From Cryobacterium sp. HLT2-28 (GTDB taxonomy: Bacteria; Actinomycetota; Actinomycetes; Actinomycetales; Microbacteriaceae): 64,000 nucleotides of DNA. A program made the position numbers and the translations under genes. The stretch is from the NCBI RefSeq assembly GCF_004402495.1, contig NZ_SOFH01000002.1:291-64290 (forward strand). The letters are read 5' to 3'. The notes under the pieces were generated by a model that searched no databases, was not told the DNA's origin, and saw nothing but the letters and a program-made list of their open reading frames with translations. Below, piece after piece: positions 42,821-49,957 of this stretch. Each line of letters starts with the position of its first letter. The stretch's first letter is position 1.

Positions 42821-43200
42821 AGCGCGGGGGCATCCTGAACGCCGAGCTGTCGGGGGCCATCGCCCGGCTCGGGCACACCGACCTGGTGCTGCTCGCGGAC
42901 TGCGGGATGCCCATCCCGCGCGGCGTGCCGGTGATCGACCTGGCCCTCGTGCACGGCGTGCCGCGGTTCGAGCAGGTGCTCGACGCGCTGCTCGGCGAGC
43001 TGGTCGTGCAGCACGCCATCGCGGCGGACGAGGCGCAGGGGGCTCCGGCCGGGGCCTGGCTGGCCGACCGGTTCGACGAGATCGAGTACATCAGCCACGA
43101 GGAGCTCAAGGACCTCTCCGCCTCGGCGAAGCTGTTCATCCGCACCGGCGAGGCCACCCCGTTCGCCAACGCGGCGCTGGTCTGCGGCGTCTCGTTCTGA
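42817..43200 (+). CDS. rbsD: D-ribose pyranase
   Basis: Interconverts beta-pyranose and furanose forms of ribose so that ribokinase can act. 127 residues. Typical start MKRGGILNAELSGAIARLGHTDLVLLADCG with the catalytic His20, and the C-terminal motif FIRTGEATPFANAALVCGV. GTG start overlaps the rbsK stop by 4 bases. Last gene of the rbs operon; a long hairpin starts 4 bases after its stop. Confidence 0.94.
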   Translation: MKRGGILNAELSGAIARLGHTDLVLLADCGMPIPRGVPVIDLALVHGVPRFEQVLDALLGELVVQHAIAADEAQGAPAGAWLADRFDEIEYISHEELKDLSASAKLFIRTGEATPFANAALVCGVSF

Positions 43201-43204
43201 TGCT

Positions 43205-43270
43205 CGCGGCTCAGGTTGGGGAAGGCGGCTCAGGTTGGACCCTGCGCCCGCCTCCCCAACCTGAGCCGCG
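43205..43270. repeat. Long hairpin ending the rbs operon
   Basis: Arms 43205-43228 and 43248-43270 pair over 23 bases with one bulged A. The 19-base loop begins with another copy of the arm word (GCGGCTCAGGTTGG occurs at 43207 and again at 43225), so the descending arm could pair with either copy. Starts 4 bases after rbsD. Likely transcript end; no T-run. Confidence 0.8.
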
Positions 43271-43298
43271 ACAGGGGTGCCCGGAGTAGGCTCGCCGG

Positions 43299-43826
43299 AT
43301 GACTGAAGCCTTCCGCCGCCGGCTGCGCGCCCTGCCGGATTTCCCGAGCGACCTGCCCGTGTTCGACCCGGCCACCGCGCCGGACGACCCGACGGTGTTG
43401 TTCAAGGAGTGGTTCGAGGACGCACTCGCCGCGGGCGTTCCGCAGCCGCACGCGTTCAGCCTCGCCACGGTCGGCGCGGCGGGCATGCCCTCGTCCCGGA
43501 TGCTGATCCTCAAGAACCTGGATGCCCGGGGCTGGCAGTTCGCGTCGGCGCGCACCTCGCGCAAGGGTCGCGAACTCGGCGAGAACCCGCAGGCCGCGAT
43601 GAACTTCTACTGGTCGCGCCTCGGCCGGCAGGTGCGCGTGCTCGGACCGGTCTCCGAGCTCTCGGCGGAGGCATCCGCCCTCGACTGGGCCGAGCGTCCG
43701 GCGGCGGGCGGCGGCGCCAACCCGGCCTGGCAGCTGTACGCCCTGCGCCCGGTCGAGATCGAGTTCTGGCAGGCCAGCGCCGACCGCAACCACGTGCGGC
43801 ACCGCTACGAGCTGACCGCCGGCTGA
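43299..43826 (+). CDS. pdxH: Pyridoxamine 5'-phosphate oxidase family protein
   Basis: FMN flavoprotein of the PNPOx fold; the closest role is oxidation of pyridoxine/pyridoxamine phosphate to PLP. 175 residues, shorter than typical PdxH (about 210-220) because the N-terminal segment and the last loop are reduced. Motifs: PHAFSLATVGAAGMPSSRMLILKNL (FMN), FASARTSRKGRELGENPQAAMNFYW, RQVRVLGPVSELS, and a C-terminal LRPVEIEFWQASADRNHVRHRYEL (usual: W.g...R.HdR..Y). Here the H-D-R is NHVRHR, so specificity may differ. The ATG has a weak upstream site. Monocistronic. Confidence 0.8.
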   Translation: MTEAFRRRLRALPDFPSDLPVFDPATAPDDPTVLFKEWFEDALAAGVPQPHAFSLATVGAAGMPSSRMLILKNLDARGWQFASARTSRKGRELGENPQAAMNFYWSRLGRQVRVLGPVSELSAEASALDWAERPAAGGGANPAWQLYALRPVEIEFWQASADRNHVRHRYELTAG

Positions 43827-43831
43827 GCCAG

Positions 43832-43897
43832 GAAACAGGCCGGGCCGGGAACAGGCCGGGCCGGGAACAGGCCGGGCCGGGAACCAGGCCGGGCCGG
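43832..43897. repeat. Four 16-17-bp tandem units between convergent genes
   Basis: GAACAGGCCGGGCCGG occurs four times (two units carry one extra base), running from 6 bases after the PdxH-like stop exactly to the stop codon of the GT2 gene. Each unit is rich in the partly palindromic CCGGGCCGG. Minisatellite-like; not CRISPR because there are no unique spacers. Confidence 0.93.
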
Positions 43898-45304
43898 CTA
43901 CTTCCAGCGGCGCGCGGAACCCGCCAGGTACTGCGTGTAGCCGGCCAGCGACGCGAACGAGCAGAGCACCTGGTAGCCGAGCAGGAAGGCCAGGTAGCCG
44001 ACCGCGTTGCGCCGCACGTGCAGGTCCAGCGGGCCGAACACCGAGCGCCGCTGGTGCCGGCGGAGTCCGCCGTAGATGAGCAGGGTGACCGGGAGCACGG
44101 TCAGCGCCCAGACCGATACGATCGCGGGGACCCCGAAGAGGAACAGGACCAGGCCCGGCAGCCAGATCAGGGCGTAGCCGACGTCGAGCAGCGGGATGAG
44201 GTAGTCGATCCCGCTGATCAGGCCGGCCAGCCGGCGCTTCTGCCGCCACGGCGGCACCGCGTGCAGCCCCTCGAACATGCCGCGGGCCCAGCGCGCCCGC
44301 TGCCGCAGGAAGTGCGGGACGGTCGCCGGGGCATCCGTGAACGCCACGGCGGTGGGCTCGAACAGGACTCGTCCGCCCTGCTGCAGCAGCTTCCAGGTGA
44401 CGACGATGTCCTCGCCGATCGCGTCTGGCCAGCCGCCGATCGCCTTCACGTCATCGGTGCGGTAGACCGAGAACGCGCCCTGGGCCACGAGGGTGGCCTG
44501 GTAGAGGCCCTGCATGCGCTTCACAGCGGCGATGCCGAGGTAGTAGTCCCACTCCTGCATGCGGGTGAGCAGGTTGACCCGGGAATTGCGCACGAGCACG
44601 GTGCCGGCCACGGCGACCGTATCGGCCGGGGCGGACTCGAGCCGGGAGATCAGGCGGCGCAGGGCCTCGCGGTGCAGCAGGGTGTCGGCGTCTACGGTGA
44701 TGACGTAGGGCGTCGTGACCTGCTCGAGCGCGGTGTTGAGGGCGTGCGACTTGCCCGGGCTCGACTCGGGGAGCACCTGCAGGGTCATGCCCGAGGTGGC
44801 GGCGGTCCGGGCGGCGACGGCGGCCGTCGCGTCCTCCGAGCCGTTGTCGGCGAGGATCACGGTGACCGCGCCGGCGTAGTCGCTCTCGCCGATGCACCGG
44901 ATCGTGCCGGCGATGCCGGCCTGCTCGTTGCGGGCCGCGACGATGATCGTGACCGGGGACACCGGGTTGCTGATCCGCAACGGCGGCTGGCGGTCGAGGA
45001 GCAGCGACATGGTCATCAACGCCACCACGAAGCCGGGCAGGTAGGCGACGAGGGTGACCATGACCCAGGCGGCCGGCTCGCCGACGCTGTGGGAGAGATC
45101 GGCGATCCAGGGCTGGGAGATCCACACCGCCGCGCCAGCCCAGGAGACTGCGAAGAGGGTGGAGAGCAGGAACTTGACCGTCACGGACAGGTAGAAGCCT
45201 GTGTACGCGTTCCGCGGGTGCTCCGGCCGGGCCGTGGGCGGTGTGCTCTGCGGGAATTCGGGCGGGCGTGAGTCCGCGTGCTGCGCGTGCTCCGTGCCGG
45301 ACAT
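43898..45304 (-). CDS. Membrane glycosyltransferase family 2
   Basis: 468 residues. Two N-terminal helices (about 38-60 and 75-100), a GT-A domain with [46 protein letters not shown] (DxD), [10 protein letters not shown] and the processive signature [13 protein letters not shown], then three or four C-terminal helices. This is the layout of N-acetylglucosaminyltransferases of the PgaC/IcaA/NodC type, which polymerise and export polysaccharide. Product unknown. ATG at 45304 has GAGGGG about 7 bases upstream. A c-di-GMP system 7 kb away could influence such an enzyme, but no PilZ domain is seen. Divergent from an SDR. Confidence 0.85.
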   Translation of the reverse strand: MSGTEHAQHADSRPPEFPQSTPPTARPEHPRNAYTGFYLSVTVKFLLSTLFAVSWAGAAVWISQPWIADLSHSVGEPAAWVMVTLVAYLPGFVVALMTMSLLLDRQPPLRISNPVSPVTIIVAARNEQAGIAGTIRCIGESDYAGAVTVILADNGSEDATAAVAARTAATSGMTLQVLPESSPGKSHALNTALEQVTTPYVITVDADTLLHREALRRLISRLESAPADTVAVAGTVLVRNSRVNLLTRMQEWDYYLGIAAVKRMQGLYQATLVAQGAFSVYRTDDVKAIGGWPDAIGEDIVVTWKLLQQGGRVLFEPTAVAFTDAPATVPHFLRQRARWARGMFEGLHAVPPWRQKRRLAGLISGIDYLIPLLDVGYALIWLPGLVLFLFGVPAIVSVWALTVLPVTLLIYGGLRRHQRRSVFGPLDLHVRRNAVGYLAFLLGYQVLCSFASLAGYTQYLAGSARRWK

Positions 45305-45416
45305 CCTGTAACCCCTCCCCTCAACGCTATGCCTTTCCCCGCTCATCGACGAAAGGAGCGCCCTCCCATTTCGGGGGTCAGGCCGGGCCTTTCGCTCGGT
45401 GCGGGGGTCAGCCCGG

Positions 45417-45448
45417 GGCGCAATCGTTTACAGTGCTCTTATTGCGCC
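45417..45448. promoter_or_regulatory. Operator-like dyad upstream of the SDR gene
   Basis: GGCGCAAT (45417-45424) and ATTGCGCC (45441-45448) form a perfect 8-bp inverted repeat with a 16-base spacer containing TTTACA. It lies 26 bases before the SDR start in the divergent gap 45305-45474. The geometry suits a dimeric repressor of TetR/MarR type. No such regulator is adjacent. Confidence 0.5.
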
Positions 45449-45474
45449 GTCGGAGCGCGAGTGAGGACGAAACC

Positions 45475-46428
45475 ATGGCCCGAAGCACACCGCCCCGGTC
45501 CGGCTGGACCGCCGCCGACATTCCCGATCTGGCCGGCCGCACGGCCATCGTCACGGGCGCGAACTCGGGGCTCGGCTTCGTGACGGCGTCGGAACTGGCC
45601 CGGCACGGCGCATCCGTCACCCTGGCCGCGCGCGACCCGGACCGGGGCGAGGAAGCGGCCGCCCGCATCCGGGCCGCCGCACCGGATGCCTGGGTGCAGG
45701 TGCGCACGCTCGACCTGTCGAGCCTGGCCTCGATTCGCGCCTTCGCCGGCGCATGGGCCGACGAACACGTCGACGGGCTCGACCTGCTGGTCAACAACGC
45801 CGGCGTGATGAACGTGCCGCGGCGGTTCACCGCGGACGGTTTCGAGCTGCAACTCGGCACCAACCACCTCGGCCACTTCGCGCTCACCGGGCTGCTGCTG
45901 GGCTCCCTGCTGCGCCGCCCGGCCGCCCGGGTGGTGACGGTCTCCTCGACCCTGCACCGCCGCGGCCGGATGAACTTCGACGACCTGATGGGGGAGGCGA
46001 GCTACAGCGGCTGGGCCGCCTACGGCCAGAGCAAACTGGCGAATCTGCTCTTCACGAAGGAGCTGGCACGCCGGGCCGCGGTGGCCGGCCTGCCGCTCCT
46101 CGCGCTCGCCGCGCACCCCGGTTACGCCGACACCAACCTGCAGGCGGTGGGACCCTCGATGCGGGGCAGCGCGTTCCAGCGGGGCGTGTCCGCCCTCGCC
46201 AACCGATTCCTGGCCCAGCCGGCCGAGATGGGCGCGCTGCCCTCCCTCTATGCCGCGACGGCCCCCGGGCTGGCCGGCGATTCGTTCGTCGGGCCGGACG
46301 GGCGCGGCGAGCAGCGCGGCCACCCGCGCCTCGTCGACCGGTCGGCGGCGGCGAAGAACGGCACGGATGCCCGGCGTCTCTGGGAGGAGAGCGAACGCCT
46401 CACCGGCGTGCGTTACGCCCTCGGCTGA
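45475..46428 (+). CDS. SDR-family oxidoreductase (retinol-dehydrogenase-like)
   Basis: 317 residues. [28 protein letters not shown] (TGxxxGxG), [48 protein letters not shown] and YxxxK in [13 protein letters not shown] are the hallmarks of the WWOX/retinol dehydrogenase-like SDRs common in actinobacteria. Substrate unknown. ATG with GAGGA 7 bases upstream, behind a candidate operator. Downstream gap 46429-46515 contains only repeats. Confidence 0.9.
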   Translation: MARSTPPRSGWTAADIPDLAGRTAIVTGANSGLGFVTASELARHGASVTLAARDPDRGEEAAARIRAAAPDAWVQVRTLDLSSLASIRAFAGAWADEHVDGLDLLVNNAGVMNVPRRFTADGFELQLGTNHLGHFALTGLLLGSLLRRPAARVVTVSSTLHRRGRMNFDDLMGEASYSGWAAYGQSKLANLLFTKELARRAAVAGLPLLALAAHPGYADTNLQAVGPSMRGSAFQRGVSALANRFLAQPAEMGALPSLYAATAPGLAGDSFVGPDGRGEQRGHPRLVDRSAAAKNGTDARRLWEESERLTGVRYALG

Positions 46429-46429
46429 G

Positions 46430-46497
46430 CGGTCCGGGTCGACGCAGTCCGACGCGGTGCGACGCGGTCCCGGTCGACGCGGTCCGACGCGGTGCGG
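46430..46497. repeat. GACGCGGTCCGACGCGGTGC repeats after the SDR gene
   Basis: Overlapping copies of GACGC(A/G)GTCC and GACGCGGTGC follow one another between the SDR and the convergent nucleoside hydrolase, the last GTCCGACGCGGTGCGG being a repeat of an earlier one about 43 bases before. Slippage-type array. Confidence 0.8.
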
Positions 46498-46515
46498 AAG
46501 CTCCCGCAGCCCCGC

Positions 46516-47598
46516 TCAGGCGGCCACCGATTCGGACAGGCCGGCGGCATAGGCGGGTTCCGGCATGGGCACCGCTGCGGTGGACCGGGCCGGAGTCGTG
46601 GTCCGCGCCGGCGCGAGGGCGAGGATCCGCTCGAGCAGGCGCGGCGCGGCATCCCGGCGCAGGGACAGCAGCACCCGGGCCTCGTGCGGGTTCTGCCCGT
46701 TGCGCACGTCGGCGCTGACCGGGCCGTCGACCTTGGCGAAGTAGGTCTGGCCGCGACGCGGGCCGGCGGTCGTGTCGACGCCGATGCGGAGGGTGGGCAT
46801 CCGCTCTGGGTCGAGGTCACCGGAGGCGAACGCCGCGGCCAGGCAGTCGTGCGGGGACATCCGCCGGGTGCTGAAGTGCTTCTCGTAATAGGTGAAGCAG
46901 GTGCCGAGCATCTGCGCCAGCGCCTGCTGGGTGAGGCCCTCCGCGGCGGCCAGCGCACGCCGGTGGGTCTCGTCGAAGGAGTGGGCGAGGGCCACGTCGA
47001 GCGGCACCAGGGTCACCGGCCAACTGGCCGCGAACACGTCCGCGGCCGCCTCGGGGTTGGCGGCGACGTTGGCCTCGGCGAACTTGCCGGCATTGCCCGG
47101 TGCGAAGACGGCGCCGCCCATGACCGTCACTCGGCGCACCAGGCGCGGCAGTTCGGGGTCGAGGTAGAGCGCCTCCGCGAGGTTGGTCAGCGGCCCGGTG
47201 GCGATGATCTCGAGCCTGCCCGGGTGCTCGTGCGCGAGCCGGATCAGGAGTTCCGTGGCGCTCTCGTCCACGGGATGCCGGCGCGAGCGGGGGAGCAGCA
47301 CGTCCCCGATCCCGTTCCGGCCCTGTCCGGTCCGGCCGTGCCCGGGGGTCCCGGGCCGCGGCCCGTCCACGGGATCGTACCCGCCGACGGCGACGGGGAT
47401 GTCGTCGCGGCCGGCCGTGGCGAGCAGGTTCAGGGTGTTGGCGGCGGCGACGGCCGCATTCAGGGCGCCGGCCACGGTGCCGATCCCGGCCAGGCGAATG
47501 CCGGGCGTCGCGAGCAGGTAGGCGATCGCCAGCGCGTCGCCGACCCCGGTGTCGCAGTCGAGGTAGATCGGGGTGAGCGGGGTGGGGTGGGTGTTCAT
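46516..47598 (-). CDS. Inosine-uridine-type nucleoside hydrolase
   Basis: Cleaves ribonucleosides to base and ribose. 360 residues, slightly longer than the usual 310-320 because of a C-terminal Ala/Thr/Pro-rich tail. Family motifs: PIYLDCDTGVGDALAIAYLL (normally D-D at the position that is G-D here), IATGPLTNLAEAL, VMGGAVFAPGNAGKFAEANVAANPEAA, and MSPHDCLAAAF with the C-terminal catalytic His-Asp. The first Asp of the ribose-binding pair is Gly, which may change specificity. ATG 47598 chosen (GGATGG 7 bases upstream). Follows the MFS gene by 40 bases; ribose released could feed the rbs operon. Confidence 0.88.
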   Translation of the reverse strand: MNTHPTPLTPIYLDCDTGVGDALAIAYLLATPGIRLAGIGTVAGALNAAVAAANTLNLLATAGRDDIPVAVGGYDPVDGPRPGTPGHGRTGQGRNGIGDVLLPRSRRHPVDESATELLIRLAHEHPGRLEIIATGPLTNLAEALYLDPELPRLVRRVTVMGGAVFAPGNAGKFAEANVAANPEAAADVFAASWPVTLVPLDVALAHSFDETHRRALAAAEGLTQQALAQMLGTCFTYYEKHFSTRRMSPHDCLAAAFASGDLDPERMPTLRIGVDTTAGPRRGQTYFAKVDGPVSADVRNGQNPHEARVLLSLRRDAAPRLLERILALAPARTTTPARSTAAVPMPEPAYAAGLSESVAA

Positions 47599-47638
47599 CG
47601 GTGAACCATCCATTTCGGGGTCGACGGGTTCGAGGGGG

Positions 47639-49045
47639 TCAGGCGCCGGTCTTCACGGCGGCGCGCAGGACGAGGGAGGCGAGGAAGGACCCCGTGCACA
47701 GCAGGGCGGAGATCCAGAGCGCGCTCTGGTAACCGGCGGCGGATGCCGTCGCCACGGCGGGCGCGACCAGGGCGATGCCGGTGCCGATCCCAATCCCGAA
47801 GCAGGCGCCGTTGAGACCGGGCAGGGCCCCGCGGGCCTCGGGCGGGGAGTTGAGCACGGACACGCCGTTGACGGCGCTCTGGAACAGGCCGAGGTAGCAG
47901 ATCCCCATCACGATGAGCAGGCCGAAGACGGCCCAGCGGTCGAGGGCGAACACGGCCAGAGCCACGGCGACCAGCGCGATCAGGCCGCTGCTCAGCCGGA
48001 GGGAGGTGATCCAGCCGATCCGCACGGCCACCCAGCCGGAGAAGATCGCCGCGGTCACGCCGAACAGGGCGGTCGGGGAGAGGTAGAGCAGCGCGGACAT
48101 CGACGCGTTCAGGCCGTAACCGACCTGCTGGTCCTGGCTGAGCATGATGACCGTGAAGTTGAGTGCCGAGTACGCTCCCGCCATGGTCAGGACCGTGCTG
48201 ACCAGAAGCGGCCAGACCTGCCGGGAGCGCAGGGCGCGGATCGGGATCAGGGGCCGGATGATCCGGTTCTCGACCAGGACGAAGGCGACGGCGGTGACGA
48301 GGGTTCCACCGAGGCAGGCGATCGTCAGCGGGTCCGACCAGCCGGCGGAGGAGGCCTGCGAGATCAGGCTGGTGACCGAGACCAGGAAGAGGGAGAGGAT
48401 GCCGGCGCCCCACCAGTCCATCGACCCGGCCTGGGTCCCCGGCTCATCCTGCGGCACGAACCGGGCGACGCAGACGATCGCGATCAGCCCGAGAACGAGG
48501 GTGATCACGAACAGGAACCGCCAGCCGATGGTGTCGGTCACCAGGCCGCCGAGGAGCCCGTCGACGCCGAACAGGCCGCCGTTGACCGAGGTGATGATGC
48601 CGACCGCGATCCCGAACAGGCGGGAGTCCAGCCGCTCGGAGAGCAGCAGGAAGGAGATCGTGAAGGTGGCACTGGCCGCACCCTGCAGAACCCGGCCCAC
48701 GAGCAGCATCGCGAGGCTGGGGGCGAGCACGCAGACGACGGTGCCGACCAGGAGCATCGTGAGCACGATCACCAGGCTGCGCCTGCGGCCGATGAAGTCG
48801 CTCCAGCGGGAGAACACCATGCCGAACACGGCGCCGGCGAGGAAGAAGGTCGACTGCACCCGGGCGACGTCCCGCATGCTCTCGCCCAGCTGCACGCCGA
48901 TCGCGGGCAGGGCGGCGGAGAGGAGGGTCGCGTTCAGCTGGAAGGTGAGGATGGCCAGCACCAGTGTGCCGATCAGCACCCCGGCGGAGCGGGGAGCCCG
49001 GTCCCGGACGGGTGCCGGGATCACTTCGGGGGCAAGCACGAGCAT
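47639..49045 (-). CDS. MFS transporter, probable nucleoside or drug type
   Basis: 468 residues with 12-14 helices. MFS loop 2-3 motif is visible as GMVFSRWSDFIGRRRSLVIV; LVGRVLQGAASATFTISFLLLSERL resembles motif C of the DHA2 (14-helix) group. Exports or imports a small molecule with proton coupling. Transcribed with the nucleoside hydrolase and divergent from a GntR regulator, so a nucleoside substrate is an attractive inference, although DHA2 members are usually drug exporters. ATG at 49045 has AAGGAG 7 bases upstream. Confidence 0.85.
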   Translation of the reverse strand: MLVLAPEVIPAPVRDRAPRSAGVLIGTLVLAILTFQLNATLLSAALPAIGVQLGESMRDVARVQSTFFLAGAVFGMVFSRWSDFIGRRRSLVIVLTMLLVGTVVCVLAPSLAMLLVGRVLQGAASATFTISFLLLSERLDSRLFGIAVGIITSVNGGLFGVDGLLGGLVTDTIGWRFLFVITLVLGLIAIVCVARFVPQDEPGTQAGSMDWWGAGILSLFLVSVTSLISQASSAGWSDPLTIACLGGTLVTAVAFVLVENRIIRPLIPIRALRSRQVWPLLVSTVLTMAGAYSALNFTVIMLSQDQQVGYGLNASMSALLYLSPTALFGVTAAIFSGWVAVRIGWITSLRLSSGLIALVAVALAVFALDRWAVFGLLIVMGICYLGLFQSAVNGVSVLNSPPEARGALPGLNGACFGIGIGTGIALVAPAVATASAAGYQSALWISALLCTGSFLASLVLRAAVKTGA

Positions 49046-49089
49046 GAACGAACTCCTTCGTTGGAGCAACCACAAGGTCGATACGCTTA

Positions 49090-49135
49090 GTGTACATGCA
49101 TGTTATACACGTGCACCAGTTCCGCCCGGTATACT
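49090..49135. promoter_or_regulatory. GntR-type operator and -10 box in divergent promoter
   Basis: GTGTA (49090-49094) and TACAC (49106-49110) flank a central CATGCATG, giving a 21-base dyad typical of GntR-family sites. It lies in the 112-base gap between the MFS and GntR genes. TATACT at 49130-49135 is a likely -10 box for the GntR gene. Repression of both directions is inferred. Confidence 0.6.
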
Positions 49136-49157
49136 CGGTCGCGACCGGGGGAGACGA

Positions 49158-49946
49158 ATGGATCGACGCACCGAGGCGGCCCTGGCCGGGCCGCTCGAGA
49201 GCACCGGCGGGATTCCGCTGCGCGTGGCCGTGTACTCGCGGATCACCGAGGCCATCCGCGACGGCTCGCTGCCGATCGCCTCCCTCCTGCCCTCGGAGAC
49301 CGAACTCGGCGCCGCGATGGGGGTCAGCCGCACGGTCGTGCGCGAGGCGCTGATGCTCCTCGAGGAGGACCGTTTCGTGCGCAGCCGCCGGGGAATCGGC
49401 CGATTCGTCGCCGACCGGCTGCCGCACCTCGGGTTGCAGAAGATCCGCCCGATCGAGGACCTGCTCGGCGAGACGGGCCAGCCGGTGCAGGTGCGACGCA
49501 CCCAGAACGCACTGCAGCCCTCGTCGCCGGCGTTCACCGCCGACGCGATCGGGATCCTGCCCGGCGAACCGTCCTGGTTCATCGAGAGCGTCATCTCCCG
49601 CGACGGCGCGCCGATCGCCCTGCTGCAGGAACACGTGCCGGCCGAGGGACTGGACCGGCTCGGCCAGGCCGCCGTCGCCGCCGTCGCCGACGACCAGGCG
49701 GATGCCCGCAGCGTGCTCTCCGCCCTCATCGCGGTGCTCGGGCCGACCTTCGGGCCCGGCGAGACCGACATCACGATCGGCGTTCCCGGGGCGACCAGGG
49801 GCAAGCTGCTCGGGCTGCCCGCGAACAGCCCCGTGCTCATCCTCACCCAGACCCTCGAACGCGAGGGACACCCGTTCTACCTCTCCAAGGCCCTCATCAA
49901 CACGAACCCCGTGCAGCTGACGATCAGCCACTCCGCGCAGTCCTGA
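49158..49946 (+). CDS. GntR-family regulator (HutC subfamily)
   Basis: 262 residues. Winged helix-turn-helix at about 18-88 (LRVAVYSRITEAIRDGSLPIASLLPSETELGAAMGVSRTVVREAL), then a UTRA ligand domain with LGIPGE-like spacing (AIGILPGEPSWFIESVISRDGAPIALLQEHVPAE) and VLILTQTLEREGHPFYLSKALINT. Controls the divergent transporter/nucleoside hydrolase unit presumably in response to a nucleoside or sugar. ATG with GGGGAG 4 bases upstream. Confidence 0.9.
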   Translation: MDRRTEAALAGPLESTGGIPLRVAVYSRITEAIRDGSLPIASLLPSETELGAAMGVSRTVVREALMLLEEDRFVRSRRGIGRFVADRLPHLGLQKIRPIEDLLGETGQPVQVRRTQNALQPSSPAFTADAIGILPGEPSWFIESVISRDGAPIALLQEHVPAEGLDRLGQAAVAAVADDQADARSVLSALIAVLGPTFGPGETDITIGVPGATRGKLLGLPANSPVLILTQTLEREGHPFYLSKALINTNPVQLTISHSAQS

Positions 49947-49957
49947 TCGGGTCCTCC

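Noticed and set aside
43832-43897. Possible CRISPR-like array
   Set aside because: Units of 16-17 bases abut directly with no spacers and there are no cas genes; it is a minisatellite.
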